A stretch of DNA of 12,893 nt from Pseudomonadota bacterium (GTDB lineage: Bacteria; Desulfobacterota; Anaeroferrophillalia; Anaeroferrophillales; Tharpellaceae), in assembly GCA_015486505.1 (NCBI GenBank), contig WFRP01000257.1, positions 1-12,893 of the forward strand, given 5' to 3'. Below are positions 6,045 through 12,893 of this stretch, piece by piece (within the stretch, counting starts at the first letter, position 1; the number at the start of each line of letters is the position of its first letter). The position numbers and the translations under genes were made by a program. Below the pieces are notes generated by a model. It made no database searches and was not told where the DNA came from. It was given only the letters and a program-made list of their open reading frames with translations.

Positions 6045-6464
6045 ATGCGGATTGCAGTAATTGACGGCCAGGGCGGCGGCATCGGCAGCGCGGTTATTCG
6101 CCGGCTTAAAGATGAATATGGGGAGAAGGTCGAGATCTGGGCGCTGGGCACCAACGCGATTGCGACGGCGGCAATGATGAAAGCCCGCGCCAATCGCGGC
6201 GCTACCGGCGAGAACGCGATTGTCTGCTCTGTGCCCCGGGTTGAGGTGATTATCGGCACCATCTCTTTAGTTATGGCTCACGCTATGATGGGGGAGTTGA
6301 CCCCGGCGATGGCGGAAGCCGTGGCGACGGCGTCGGCGCGCAAGTTATTGCTGCCTTTAACCCAGGAGAATCTGACGGTAGTCGGGGTCCAGAAAGATCA
6401 CCTGCCGGTCTTGATTGACAACCTGATTCCCCTGTTGAACGAGGAGCTTGCCCAGGATGTGTGA
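6045..6464 (+). CDS. DUF3842 family protein
   Basis: A 139-residue protein starting MRIAVIDGQGGGIGSAVIRR, the well-recognised N-terminus of DUF3842. It looks like a nucleotide-binding Rossmann half with a glycine-rich loop (GQGGGIGS, 8-15). NAIATAAMMKARANRGATGENAI (38-60, abbreviated here by position) and the alanine-rich helical segment after HAMMGELTPAMAEAV are also typical. The function is unknown in the family. It overlaps the CooT-like gene by eight bases, and GAGGAG inside its last codons serves as the next gene's ribosome site, so the two are translationally coupled and plausibly act together. Confidence 0.9.
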   Translation: MRIAVIDGQGGGIGSAVIRRLKDEYGEKVEIWALGTNAIATAAMMKARANRGATGENAIVCSVPRVEVIIGTISLVMAHAMMGELTPAMAEAVATASARKLLLPLTQENLTVVGVQKDHLPVLIDNLIPLLNEELAQDV

Positions 6465-6660
6465 AGCCAATGCCTATCTTGAAGAAAACGGCCGGGAAGT
6501 TTTGCTTATGGAAGGGGTTTTTGTCGTAAAAACCGAAGCCGGCCCGCAAGGGGAAAGGGTAGTCCTGGAAAATATTTTCGGTGAGCAGCGCGTAATCGAT
6601 GCTGAGCTCAGCCGGATTTCTCTAATGGAACATAAAATTGTTTTTCAGCGTAATCCTTAA
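6457..6660 (+). CDS. CooT family small nickel-binding protein
   Basis: A 67-residue protein beginning MCEANAYLEENGREVLLMEG. The Cys at position 2 followed by Glu-Ala is the hallmark of the CooT family (PF10133), whose Rhodospirillum rubrum member binds nickel through that cysteine at the dimer interface and helps mature CO dehydrogenase. I chose ATG 6457, ten bases after GAGGAG (6441-6446), rather than the upstream TTG at 6448, because Cys2 must be next to the start. Coupling with DUF3842 suggests that both work on the same metal or cofactor. No CODH genes are in the window, so a CODH role cannot be assumed. Confidence 0.85.
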   Translation: MCEANAYLEENGREVLLMEGVFVVKTEAGPQGERVVLENIFGEQRVIDAELSRISLMEHKIVFQRNP

Positions 6661-6672
6661 ATACCCATAAGT

Positions 6673-6733
6673 CAAGCCTGACCCCCCTAGCCCAAGCCTG
6701 ACCCCCTAACCCCAAAGCTATGACCCCAAAACC
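6673..6733. repeat. Degenerate C-rich tandem repeat around a start codon
   Basis: CAAGCCTGACCCC recurs at 6673 and 6693 about 20 bp apart, and a third, degraded unit reads AAAGCTATGACCCC (6714-6727), containing the ATG at 6720. The units include the imperfect palindrome GTCAAGCCTGAC (6671-6682). It fills the space between the CooT gene and the helicase gene, where no Shine-Dalgarno or promoter can be seen. Confidence 0.55.
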
Positions 6734-9359
6734 AACCCAATCCATGCTTAACAATGAATTGAATGCCGTAGTTATGCCGGATGGCTCGCTGCTGCTGGAG
6801 TGGTCGCCGGTGGCCGGCGGCCGCCGGGTGGCGAGTGGTTTGCAGGATGAGATTTACGCTCACTACTCAGCCGCTGACAACCGGGACTGGCTCTTTAATT
6901 TAGGGTTTAGTAACCATAAAGTTATACTGTCCGAGTCCCTTGATTTCTGGCGTAAATTTGCGTTTTCTTTCGTGCGTAAGCTTAAATCGATTCCGGAAAT
7001 TGAAGCTTTGCGGGAGCAGGTAGTTGTTGAATTTTCGCAGGAGGAAGCTTTACACTTTTTAGATAACGCGCCCTTGATGCCGGGGCGTGAATATCTTAAT
7101 AAAGAACTCCTGTTTGAGTTGTGGCAGGAGCTTAATCATATTTTTGCGGCAAAGATTACTGACTTTTCGGGGTCGGTGGCTGATTTTGTCAAAAAGTTAA
7201 GCCCGGATATTCATCTGGCCGGCCGCATCTATTTTCACCTGGTCGAGAATAAAAACCAGGTTGAACCGTTTGCCTTTATGGCAACCTATACAACCCGGCT
7301 TGATGATACGGGCACATCGCGCCATCTGCCGCTGAAATATGCCTTGAAAGAGTATGAGGATGATCCGGAAAAACTTCTGCAGCTGCTGGTTACCGTTGAT
7401 GAGGCGGCGTTAAAGAGCGAGTTGGTTTCAGGTTTGCGGGAGAGTGGCGAGCTGTTTCAGCCGCTGGCCTGGTCGGCGGCGGAGGCCTTAACTTTTTTTA
7501 AGGAGATCCCGCTTTACGAGGAGGCCGGGATTTTATGCCGGATTCCCAACTGGTGGAAGGGCAAGTCTGCCCGGGTGGGGCTGCAGCTCAATCTTGGCGA
7601 AAAAGAGCCGGCCCGGGTCGGGCTTAACGCGCTGCTTGATTTTAAGCCTCAATTGATGGTGGGCGAGACTGAAATTTCAGTCGAGGAGGCGCGCGCTCTT
7701 CTCGATGAATCTGCGGGGCTCGCTTTTTTGAAAAACAGGTGGGTCGCGGTTGATCCGGAGCGGCTGAAGAAAACCCTGGCCGCCTATGATGCGGCCTGCG
7801 CGCTTAATCGTAATGAGGGTATCAGCCTGCTGGAGGCGATGCGCCTCTCTTTGAATCCGCAAAAACTTATCGGTGATGACGAGCTTGAAATCGTTGCGGG
7901 GGTCGCGCACGGCGAATGGCTTAAGCGCGTTTTTGCCCGGATCAATCGACCTGACGATTTAGCTGCCGCTAAAACCAGCCGCGCTTTCAAAGCCAAACTG
8001 CGCCATTATCAGAAGGATGGTTTAAATTGGCTTTTTTATCTCCATAAATTAAACCTGGGAGCTTGCCTTGCCGATGATATGGGGCTCGGTAAAACCTTGC
8101 AGGTATTGGCGTTTCTTAATGCGCTGAAGAATGATGATAGGCGTATGCCAGAGCGCGCAAAAAAAGATCATAAAGCCTCACTTTTAATTATCCCGGCCTC
8201 ACTTCTCGCCAACTGGAATAGTGAAATTGAGAAATTTTATCCCGAACTTGCCTCTTTTATCGCCCATCCCGGTTTTCAAAACGGCAAAAAAGTGCCGGCT
8301 CTCAGCGCCGCGGAGCTGGAGAAGTTCGACCTTATCATAACTACTTACGCGCTGGTCCAGAGATATCAGTGGCTTAACGATTACTCCTGGAACTATGTTA
8401 TTCTGGATGAAGCCCAGGCGATTAAAAATCCCGGTACCAGACAGACGCAGGCAGTCAAAAAACTTACTTCTGAAAATCGGATTGTGATGACCGGAACTCC
8501 CATTGAGAACCGGCTTTCAGATCTCTGGAGTCTGTTTGACTTTCTTAACCCCGGGCTTTTGGGAAACGCTAAAGAGTTTGCTGATTTAAGTAAGAGATTA
8601 CTCGACAAGCCGGATGGTTATGCTCAATTGCGCCAGGTGGTCAACCCTTTTATCCTGCGGCGTTTAAAATCGGATAAAGCGATTATCTCCGATTTGCCCG
8701 CCAAGGTGGAGGTCAAAACCTGGGCTGAAATGAGCCGGAAACAGACGCTGCTCTATAAAGAGGTTCTCTCAGGTATTGCCGGCGCGCTGGAAAATGCCGA
8801 GGGGATTGAGCGGCGCGGGATAATTCTGGCTGCTTTAATGAAATTTAAGCAGCTCTGTAATCATCCGGATCAATACTTGGGCGGCAACCGTTTTTCAGAA
8901 AAAGAGAGCGGCAAGTTTCAGCGGCTGCGCGAGATCTGTGAGACTATCTATGAAAAGCGCGAAAAAGTTCTGGTTTTTACGCAATTTAAGGAGATGACGG
9001 AGCCTTTGTCCCGGTTTCTGGCGACAATTTTTAAGAAAGAGGGCCTGGTCTTGCATGGCAGTGTCGCGGTGGCCAAGAGAAAAGAGTTGGTGGAAAAATT
9101 TCAGGGGCGTGAATATATTCCCTACTTTATCCTGTCGCTTAAAGCCGGCGGGGTCGGGCTCAATCTGACTGCAGCCAGCCATGTGATCCATTTTGACCGC
9201 TGGTGGAACCCGGCAGTTGAGGTCGCTGCAGGGGCTATTGGCCGGGAAATTTCCGAAAGCTCTGGCTCAGCTCTTCTTCGCCGAAGACAGCGGCCTCTTT
9301 CCGGTGCCGGAAGAGATAAGTTTTGCCTGCAGTTGTCCCGACCGGGCCGATATGTGTAA
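6720..9359 (+). pseudogene. SNF2/Rad54-like helicase, C-terminus lost by deletion and frameshift
   Basis: The open frame is 879 codons, but only the first ~834 (to about 9221) are helicase. In order: a bacterial SNF2-associated N-terminal region resembling PF12419 (ARVGLNALLDFKPQL near residue 300, ending in RWVAVD), then the ATPase core with Walker A DDMGLGKT (about 449-456), DEAQ box (about 563-566), TGTPIENR (about 590-597), then the second RecA lobe with VLVFTQF and LKAGGVGLNLT. At HFDRWWNPAVE, where relatives continue with the arginine-finger motif VI (QATDRxxRxGQ), the frame instead runs into unrelated residues that are the SWIM protein's C-terminus read out of frame. Without motif VI, ATP-driven translocation should fail. 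The start is uncertain: ATG 6720 lies inside a C-rich repeat, ATG 6744 is an alternative, and neither has a Shine-Dalgarno. Confidence 0.88.
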
Positions 9360-9960
9360 ACATGTTGCGGCGGCGCTCTATGGCATCGGCGCCCGTTTTG
9401 ATGAGGAACCGCAGCTTTTTTTCAAGCTTCGGGGGGTGAAAATTGAGGATCTGATTACCGAGGCGGTAAAAGAGAAATCCAAAAAACTGCTGCAGAAGAG
9501 TAACAAGAAAAGCGGCAAAGTTATTGCTGATGCCGATCTCGGTGCGGTTTTCGGTATTGAAATGGAAAATGAGCCGGTTTTTGTTAAAAAAACGGCAGTC
9601 GCATCCCGGGCGCCGCAGAGATCAGGGCTCAGCGTTTCAATCAGCGTTTCAGGGAGCGCCAAAAAAACGGGGGCGGCGGCATCCCGAGAGCCGCATAAAT
9701 CGAAATCCAGGGTTTCCGGAAGCGCCCCAAAAACCAAAAAACCGGCGCAAGGGACTGCGGCGGCAAAGGTTAAGAGTAAATCGAAAATAGTTTCAGAAGC
9801 GGTGCTGAGAGCAATCGCGGCCGCCGGCGATGCTTGTACCATGGCTCAATTATCAACCGACACCGGCTATCCGAAAAGCCAACTCTACGGAGTTGTGCAC
9901 AGATTAAAACAGCAGGGAAAAATCATTAATAGATGCCGGGGAACCTATGAGTTAAAATAA
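9220..9960 (+). pseudogene. SWIM zinc-finger protein, N-terminus missing
   Basis: From about 9220 this frame reads as the C-terminal half of a bacterial SWIM zinc-finger protein, the usual partner downstream of SNF2 helicases (the ywqA-ywqB order in Bacillus subtilis). LQGLLAGKFPKALAQLFF leads into the zinc site CSCPDRADMCKH (CxC...CxH), then AALYGIGARFDEEPQLFFKLRG, the standard sequence after SWIM. A basic Ser/Ala/Lys-rich linker of about 90 residues follows, with a degenerate repeat of about 26 residues (78 bp). The end is a winged-helix-like domain (MAQLSTDTGYPKSQLYGVVHRL). The expected N-terminal ~100 residues are absent, replaced by the helicase; the frame is +1 relative to the helicase. 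The open frame can be traced back to a TTG at 9193, but its first codons are helicase DNA. Confidence 0.82.
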
Positions 9961-9982
9961 TCAGGGTTATTGTACAGCAATG

Positions 9983-10666
9983 TTATTCGCCGTATTTGCC
10001 CTCCGCAATACATTTTTTTATCATATTGACCACTTCGTCAACGTCATCGCAGATCTTAAATAAATCGAGGTCTTTCTCGCCAATCAGCCCGGCGCTTAGA
10101 AGCTCGTCATTGAACCAGCTATTTAAATTGCGCCAGAAGTGAGAGCCGTAGAGGATGATTGGAAAAGGTTTCATCTTGTGGGTCTGAATCAGGGTGATCG
10201 CTTCAAACAGTTCATCCATGGTGCCGAAGCCGCCGGGAAAGACGACAAAGGCGCGGGCGTATTTTATGAGCATTACCTTGCGGACAAAGAAATATTTGAA
10301 GGAGACCAGTTCGGTCGCATAGTCGTTGGGTTTCTGCTCCAGCGGCAAAGTGATATTCAGGCCGATCGAGCGCCCGCCGGCCTCTTTGGCGCCGCGATTG
10401 GCGGCCTCCATAATCCCGGGGCCGCCGCCGGTAATCACCGTGATATCATTTTTAGCCAGCCGGTTGCCCAGGCTAAGTGCCTGGCGGTAGTTATCATGTT
10501 CGGGCGCGGTCCGGGCCGAGCCGAAAACCGAAACCGCCGGGCCGACATCGGCGAGATGTTCAAAACCATCGACAAACTCCGACATGATTTTAAACATGCG
10601 CCAGCACTCTTCAAGCTTGAAATCATCAATCAGATACTGACCATGACGGCCATTATTTTTCTTCAT
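9983..10666 (-). CDS. LOG-family Rossmann protein (TIGR00730)
   Basis: A 227-residue protein of the lysine-decarboxylase-like/LOG family. Characterised members hydrolyse nucleoside 5'-monophosphates to base and ribose 5-phosphate (LOG on cytokinin nucleotides, PpnN on purine nucleotides). SVFGSART (46-53) and GGGPGIMEAANRGA (80-93) bind phosphate, and PGGFGTMDE (144-152) is the family signature containing the catalytic glutamate. Length and motifs are complete. The start at 10666 has AGGGGA about six bases upstream. It is convergent with the SWIM remnant, with 22 bp between stops and no clear terminator. It lies 93 bp downstream of the PFL gene, separated by a large palindrome. The substrate in this organism is not evident. 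Confidence 0.93.
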   Translation of the reverse strand: MKKNNGRHGQYLIDDFKLEECWRMFKIMSEFVDGFEHLADVGPAVSVFGSARTAPEHDNYRQALSLGNRLAKNDITVITGGGPGIMEAANRGAKEAGGRSIGLNITLPLEQKPNDYATELVSFKYFFVRKVMLIKYARAFVVFPGGFGTMDELFEAITLIQTHKMKPFPIILYGSHFWRNLNSWFNDELLSAGLIGEKDLDLFKICDDVDEVVNMIKKCIAEGKYGE

Positions 10667-10702
10667 TTTATTCCCCTGTTATGTTCAATCTCTTTAATAA
10701 TC

Positions 10703-10762
10703 TGACGGCAAATATAAATGCTTAGATGCAACGAAGCCGATGAGCGTTTATATTTGTCGTCA
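10703..10762. repeat. 60-bp near-perfect palindrome between PFL and LOG genes
   Basis: The arms 10703-10721 and 10744-10762 are inverted copies (TGACGGCAAATATAAATGC against TGACGACAAATATAAACGC), 17 of 19 matching, with a 22-base loop. The right arm includes the TGA stop codon of the PFL gene. No T-run follows on either strand, so it is not a classical terminator. In a plus-strand RNA both mismatches become G-U wobbles, giving a fully paired 19-bp stem; in a minus-strand RNA they are A-C mismatches. Confidence 0.8.
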
Positions 10763-12145
10763 GTTGCGGAAACTGGTTACCGGCGCCGGTATCTGCCCTT
10801 TACGCCAGATAAAATAGTCGCTGCTTTCGGTATGCAGCGGCACAATACAGGCTTCACCCAAAAGGCCGCCCCAGGAGACCATTTCCCCGGCTTTTTTGCC
10901 GGGGACCGGAATCAGACGGACGGCGGTGGTTTTATTATTCATAACCCCGATGGCCAACTCATCGGCAATGATCGCCGAAATGGTGGTGGTTTTGGTCTCT
11001 CCGGGAACCGGAATCATATCGAGGCCGACCGAGCAGACCGTGGTCATAGCTTCAAGTTTATCCATGGTTAAAGCCCCGCATTTTACCGCTTCCGACAGAC
11101 CGACATCTTCACTTACCGGAACGAAAGCCCCGCTCAAACCGCCGATCCGGCTGGAGGCCATCAAACCGCCCTTTTTGACGGCATCGGTGAGCAGGGCCAG
11201 GGCCGCGGTGGAACCGTGGGTGCCGACCTTCTCCAGGCCCATCGCCTCAAGGATGCGGCCGACCGAGTCGCCGACCGCGGTTGTCGGCGCCAGCGAGAGA
11301 TCGAGCGAGCCGAAACGCACGCCTAAATCCCTGGCGAGTTCGCGGCCGATAAGTTCGCCGGCCCGGGTGATTTTGAAAGCGGTCTTTTTGATCAGTTCCG
11401 AGATTTCATCGAGCGGCAGATCCCGAGGCGCGGCGGCGACCGTGCGCCGGACAACGCCGGGGCCGGAGATGCCGAGGTTTAAAACATTATCGGCCTCCTG
11501 CACCCCGTGAAAGCCGCCGGCCATAAAGGGATTGTCACTGACGGCATTGGCAAAAACCACAAACTTGGCCGCGCCGATCGCGTTTTCGCTGTTGCGCGCC
11601 AGGTCAAGGATAATCCCGCCGATTTTGGCAACCCCGCGCATATTGATACCGGCCTTACTGGTGGCAAGATTGATAAAGCCGCAGATTTTGGCGGTGTTTC
11701 CCAGGGCTTCCGGGATCGCTTCGACCAGAGTCTGATCGGCGTAGCTTAAACCTTTTTCCGCCAGAGCGCCGTAGCCGCCGAGAAAATCAACCCCGACATT
11801 TTCCGCACAGCGATCGAGAAGCCGGGCAAAATCAACCGCATGCTTACGATCGGTGGCCGCATTGCCGGTCAGCGCGCCGGAGAGTACCAGAGCCGCCGGA
11901 GTGATGGTTAAGCGTTTATTGATTATCGGAATCCCGAAACGGGCATCAACCTTTTCCGCGCGCTTGACAAACTGGCGGGCGGTGGTCATAATCTTTTTTT
12001 CGACCCGCTCGCAGAGGGTGCTGAAACTGTCGGAAGCGCAGGGCAGCAGATTGATTCCCAGAGTCACCGCCCGGATATCAAAATGCTCTTTTTCGGTCAT
12101 CTGGTAGGTTTCATAAATCTCTTCCAGTGATATATTCAAAGTCAT
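10760..12145 (-). CDS. PFL family protein (UPF0210/DUF711)
   Basis: A 461-residue protein of the UPF0210 (DUF711, PFL) family, distantly related in fold to pyruvate formate-lyase-like barrels; the biochemical role is not established. Recognisable segments are the N-terminal ISLEEIYETYQMTEKEHFDIR (positions 5-25), NKRLTITP near residue 77, the glycine-rich GISGPGVVRR (about 226-235), TTAVGDSVGRILEAMG (about 287-302) and the C-terminal WGGLLGEA. The length is normal for the family (about 450). The start is supported by GAGAGGAT seven bases upstream and by a promoter at 12186-12214. In many bacteria an ACT-domain gene (UPF0237) precedes it; none is seen here, and a repeat-rich space sits in that position instead. 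Confidence 0.93.
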   Translation of the reverse strand: MTLNISLEEIYETYQMTEKEHFDIRAVTLGINLLPCASDSFSTLCERVEKKIMTTARQFVKRAEKVDARFGIPIINKRLTITPAALVLSGALTGNAATDRKHAVDFARLLDRCAENVGVDFLGGYGALAEKGLSYADQTLVEAIPEALGNTAKICGFINLATSKAGINMRGVAKIGGIILDLARNSENAIGAAKFVVFANAVSDNPFMAGGFHGVQEADNVLNLGISGPGVVRRTVAAAPRDLPLDEISELIKKTAFKITRAGELIGRELARDLGVRFGSLDLSLAPTTAVGDSVGRILEAMGLEKVGTHGSTAALALLTDAVKKGGLMASSRIGGLSGAFVPVSEDVGLSEAVKCGALTMDKLEAMTTVCSVGLDMIPVPGETKTTTISAIIADELAIGVMNNKTTAVRLIPVPGKKAGEMVSWGGLLGEACIVPLHTESSDYFIWRKGQIPAPVTSFRN

Positions 12146-12160
12146 CTTTTATCCTCTCAA

Positions 12161-12177
12161 GCGGGATTTGTTCCCGC
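12161..12177 (-). promoter_or_regulatory. 5'-leader hairpin of the PFL gene
   Basis: GCGGGAACAAATCCCGC forms a 6-bp stem with a 5-base loop. It begins within a few bases of the expected transcript start and ends next to the Shine-Dalgarno. It could stabilise the 5' end or modulate translation. A 17-base stretch including most of it also occurs at 26-42 in the opposite orientation, so it may derive from a repeat. Confidence 0.5.
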
Positions 12178-12185
12178 ATCAGAAC

Positions 12186-12214
12186 ATTTTAAGTTTTTTC
12201 GTCTCCGGTCTCAA
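12186..12214 (-). promoter_or_regulatory. Sigma-70-type promoter for the PFL gene
   Basis: On the minus strand TTGAGA (12209-12214) is followed after 17 bases by TAAAAT (12186-12191), a close match to consensus. The start point would fall near 12179, giving a leader of about 34 bases. Confidence 0.65.
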
Positions 12215-12238
12215 ATCCCAATCGAACTGTCTCGATGC

Positions 12239-12319
12239 GGGGACATACCTCCAGACCGGGCTGCAAGCCCGTGGCGGGCCGAGCTCTGTCCCCTTCGAAG
12301 TGGGCGCAGCAAACTTCGA
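12239..12319. repeat. Structured intergenic block with nested hairpins
   Basis: GGGGACA (12239-12245) pairs with TGTCCCC (12287-12293), enclosing CGGGCT-GCA-AGCCCG (12257-12271). Next to it TCGAAGT (12295-12301) pairs with ACTTCGA (12313-12319). No reading frame is convincing in 12146-12340. The block may be a REP/MITE-like repeat or a small RNA; I did not recognise it. Confidence 0.5.
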
Positions 12320-12340
12320 CCTGGTTGCTCTGTCTTAAGG

Positions 12341-12892
12341 TCACCTTTTATTTACGGTACGGCTGAAAGTTACCCCTTGTCCATCTGCACCGATTTGGGC
12401 GCGCCCGGCGCAGATTTCAGTATCATGGTAGAACAGAATCCAGCTTTGGCGGCGGGCGTAATCCGGCAGCAGACGCTCTTTTACGGCGATAACCTCCATC
12501 GGATAATCGTCGTAGGCGATGACCCAGAGGGGATTTAAGTGATTTTGTGAAGGCAAAAGGTCACCGAGATGAACCGCCGAGGCCCCTTGCGAATTAATCT
12601 CAATTCCCTGATGGCCGATGGTATGGCCGCCGGTCAGGAAAATCTTTACTTCCGGGGTCAGCTGCAAACTGCCATCAATAATCCTAAGATTTTTTCCTTC
12701 TTCAAGGCCGCTGAAATTTTCCGGCCAGTAGGATGTGGCTGAGCGTCGGTCAGGATTTTTAACGACTTTCCACTCTCTTTCCTGAAATATATGTTGAGCT
12801 TCGGGAAATGTCGGGGTCGGGTTGGCATTATCATCAAAACGGGTGAGGCCGCCGGCATGGTCAAAATCGGCATGGGTCGGAATCTGTCTCTT
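12341..12892 (-). CDS. Metallo-beta-lactamase-fold hydrolase, 5' end outside the window
   Basis: The last 183 residues of an MBL-fold metallohydrolase; the gene starts beyond the window end. THADFDHAGG (about residues 6-15 of the fragment) is the HxDxDH variant of the metal-binding motif, in which the usual second His is Asp, as seen in a common group of MBL hydrolases. GGHTIGHQ supplies the next His, HLGDLLPS the bridging Asp, and WILFYHD the final His. The frame is continuous through 12892; there is no frameshift, although no Met lies in frame before 12667. The substrate is unknown (lactonase- or thioesterase-like are possible). It reads toward the PFL gene, with 195 bp of repeat-rich DNA between. 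Confidence 0.88.
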   Translation of the reverse strand, partial: KRQIPTHADFDHAGGLTRFDDNANPTPTFPEAQHIFQEREWKVVKNPDRRSATSYWPENFSGLEEGKNLRIIDGSLQLTPEVKIFLTGGHTIGHQGIEINSQGASAVHLGDLLPSQNHLNPLWVIAYDDYPMEVIAVKERLLPDYARRQSWILFYHDTEICAGRAQIGADGQGVTFSRTVNKR

Positions 12893-12893
12893 A

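Noticed and set aside
6283..6549. Minus-strand frame opposite DUF3842/CooT
   Set aside because: Shadow of two well-recognised overlapping plus-strand genes; composition is proline/serine-rich without motifs.
9193..9359. Programmed ribosomal frameshift joining helicase and SWIM domains
   Set aside because: No slippery heptamer is seen near 9221, and a shifted product would still lack helicase motif VI and the SWIM N-terminal half, so deletion fits better.
10139..10705. Long plus-strand frame opposite the LOG gene
   Set aside because: It mirrors the codon bias of the true minus-strand gene, which has all family motifs and a ribosome site.
12341..12873. Frameshift in the metallo-beta-lactamase gene
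   Set aside because: Reading the minus strand from 12892 gives one unbroken frame with all expected motifs; the apparent split arises only because no Met codon lies in frame within the fragment.

Overview
The window is a 12.9-kb piece of a bacterial chromosome. It most resembles an anaerobe of the Desulfobacterota (sulfate-reducer-like delta-proteobacterial) type. I infer this from the gene content: an Orange-Protein (ORP)-type set of NifX-like proteins with Mrp and ferredoxin-containing MinD-like ATPases, a DUF3842-CooT pair, a PFL/UPF0210 protein and a nitroreductase. No rRNA marker is present, so the taxonomy is an inference. No tRNA, rRNA, CRISPR array or transposase gene was seen.

Region 1 (1-6044, minus strand) is an ORP-like locus read from right to left. 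A promoter at 5900-5927 drives a Mrp/NBP35 ATPase (start 5844) and then a nitroreductase. After a 126-bp gap come two small NifX/NifB-type proteins; the first has a His/Cys-rich tail. A 242-bp non-coding mobile element (3241-3482) follows. Next are a Gly/Arg-rich DUF5320-like protein, two paralogous MinD-like ATPases each carrying two [4Fe-4S] ferredoxin motifs, and a radical SAM protein. The last four genes are tightly coupled, three by 4-base overlaps or close to it. Removing the mobile element and its 8-bp target duplication leaves about 26 bp between the second NifX-like gene and the DUF5320 gene, so the whole set was probably one transcription unit. By analogy with the Desulfovibrio ORP complex, these genes probably handle or insert a metal-sulfur cluster; the substrate here is unknown.

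Region 2 (6045-6660, plus) is a divergent two-gene operon, DUF3842 plus a CooT-type small nickel-binding protein, overlapping by 8 bases.

Region 3 (6720-9960, plus) is a damaged pair. A bacterial SNF2/Rad54-like helicase is cut off just after its conserved HFDRWWNPAVE segment, and the sequence passes in another frame directly into the C-terminal half of a SWIM zinc-finger protein. One deletion appears to have removed the helicase C-terminus (motif VI) and the SWIM protein N-terminus together.

Region 4 (9983-12893, minus) holds a LOG-family (TIGR00730) Rossmann protein, a PFL/UPF0210 (DUF711) protein with a clear promoter and a hairpin leader, and the 3' part of a metallo-beta-lactamase-fold hydrolase running off the window end. 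Spaces between genes are rich in repeats and hairpins: a second, inverted copy of the mobile-element end at 150-264, a 28-bp direct repeat at 1-28 and 124-151, a 60-bp near-perfect palindrome at 10703-10762, and a structured block at 12239-12319.
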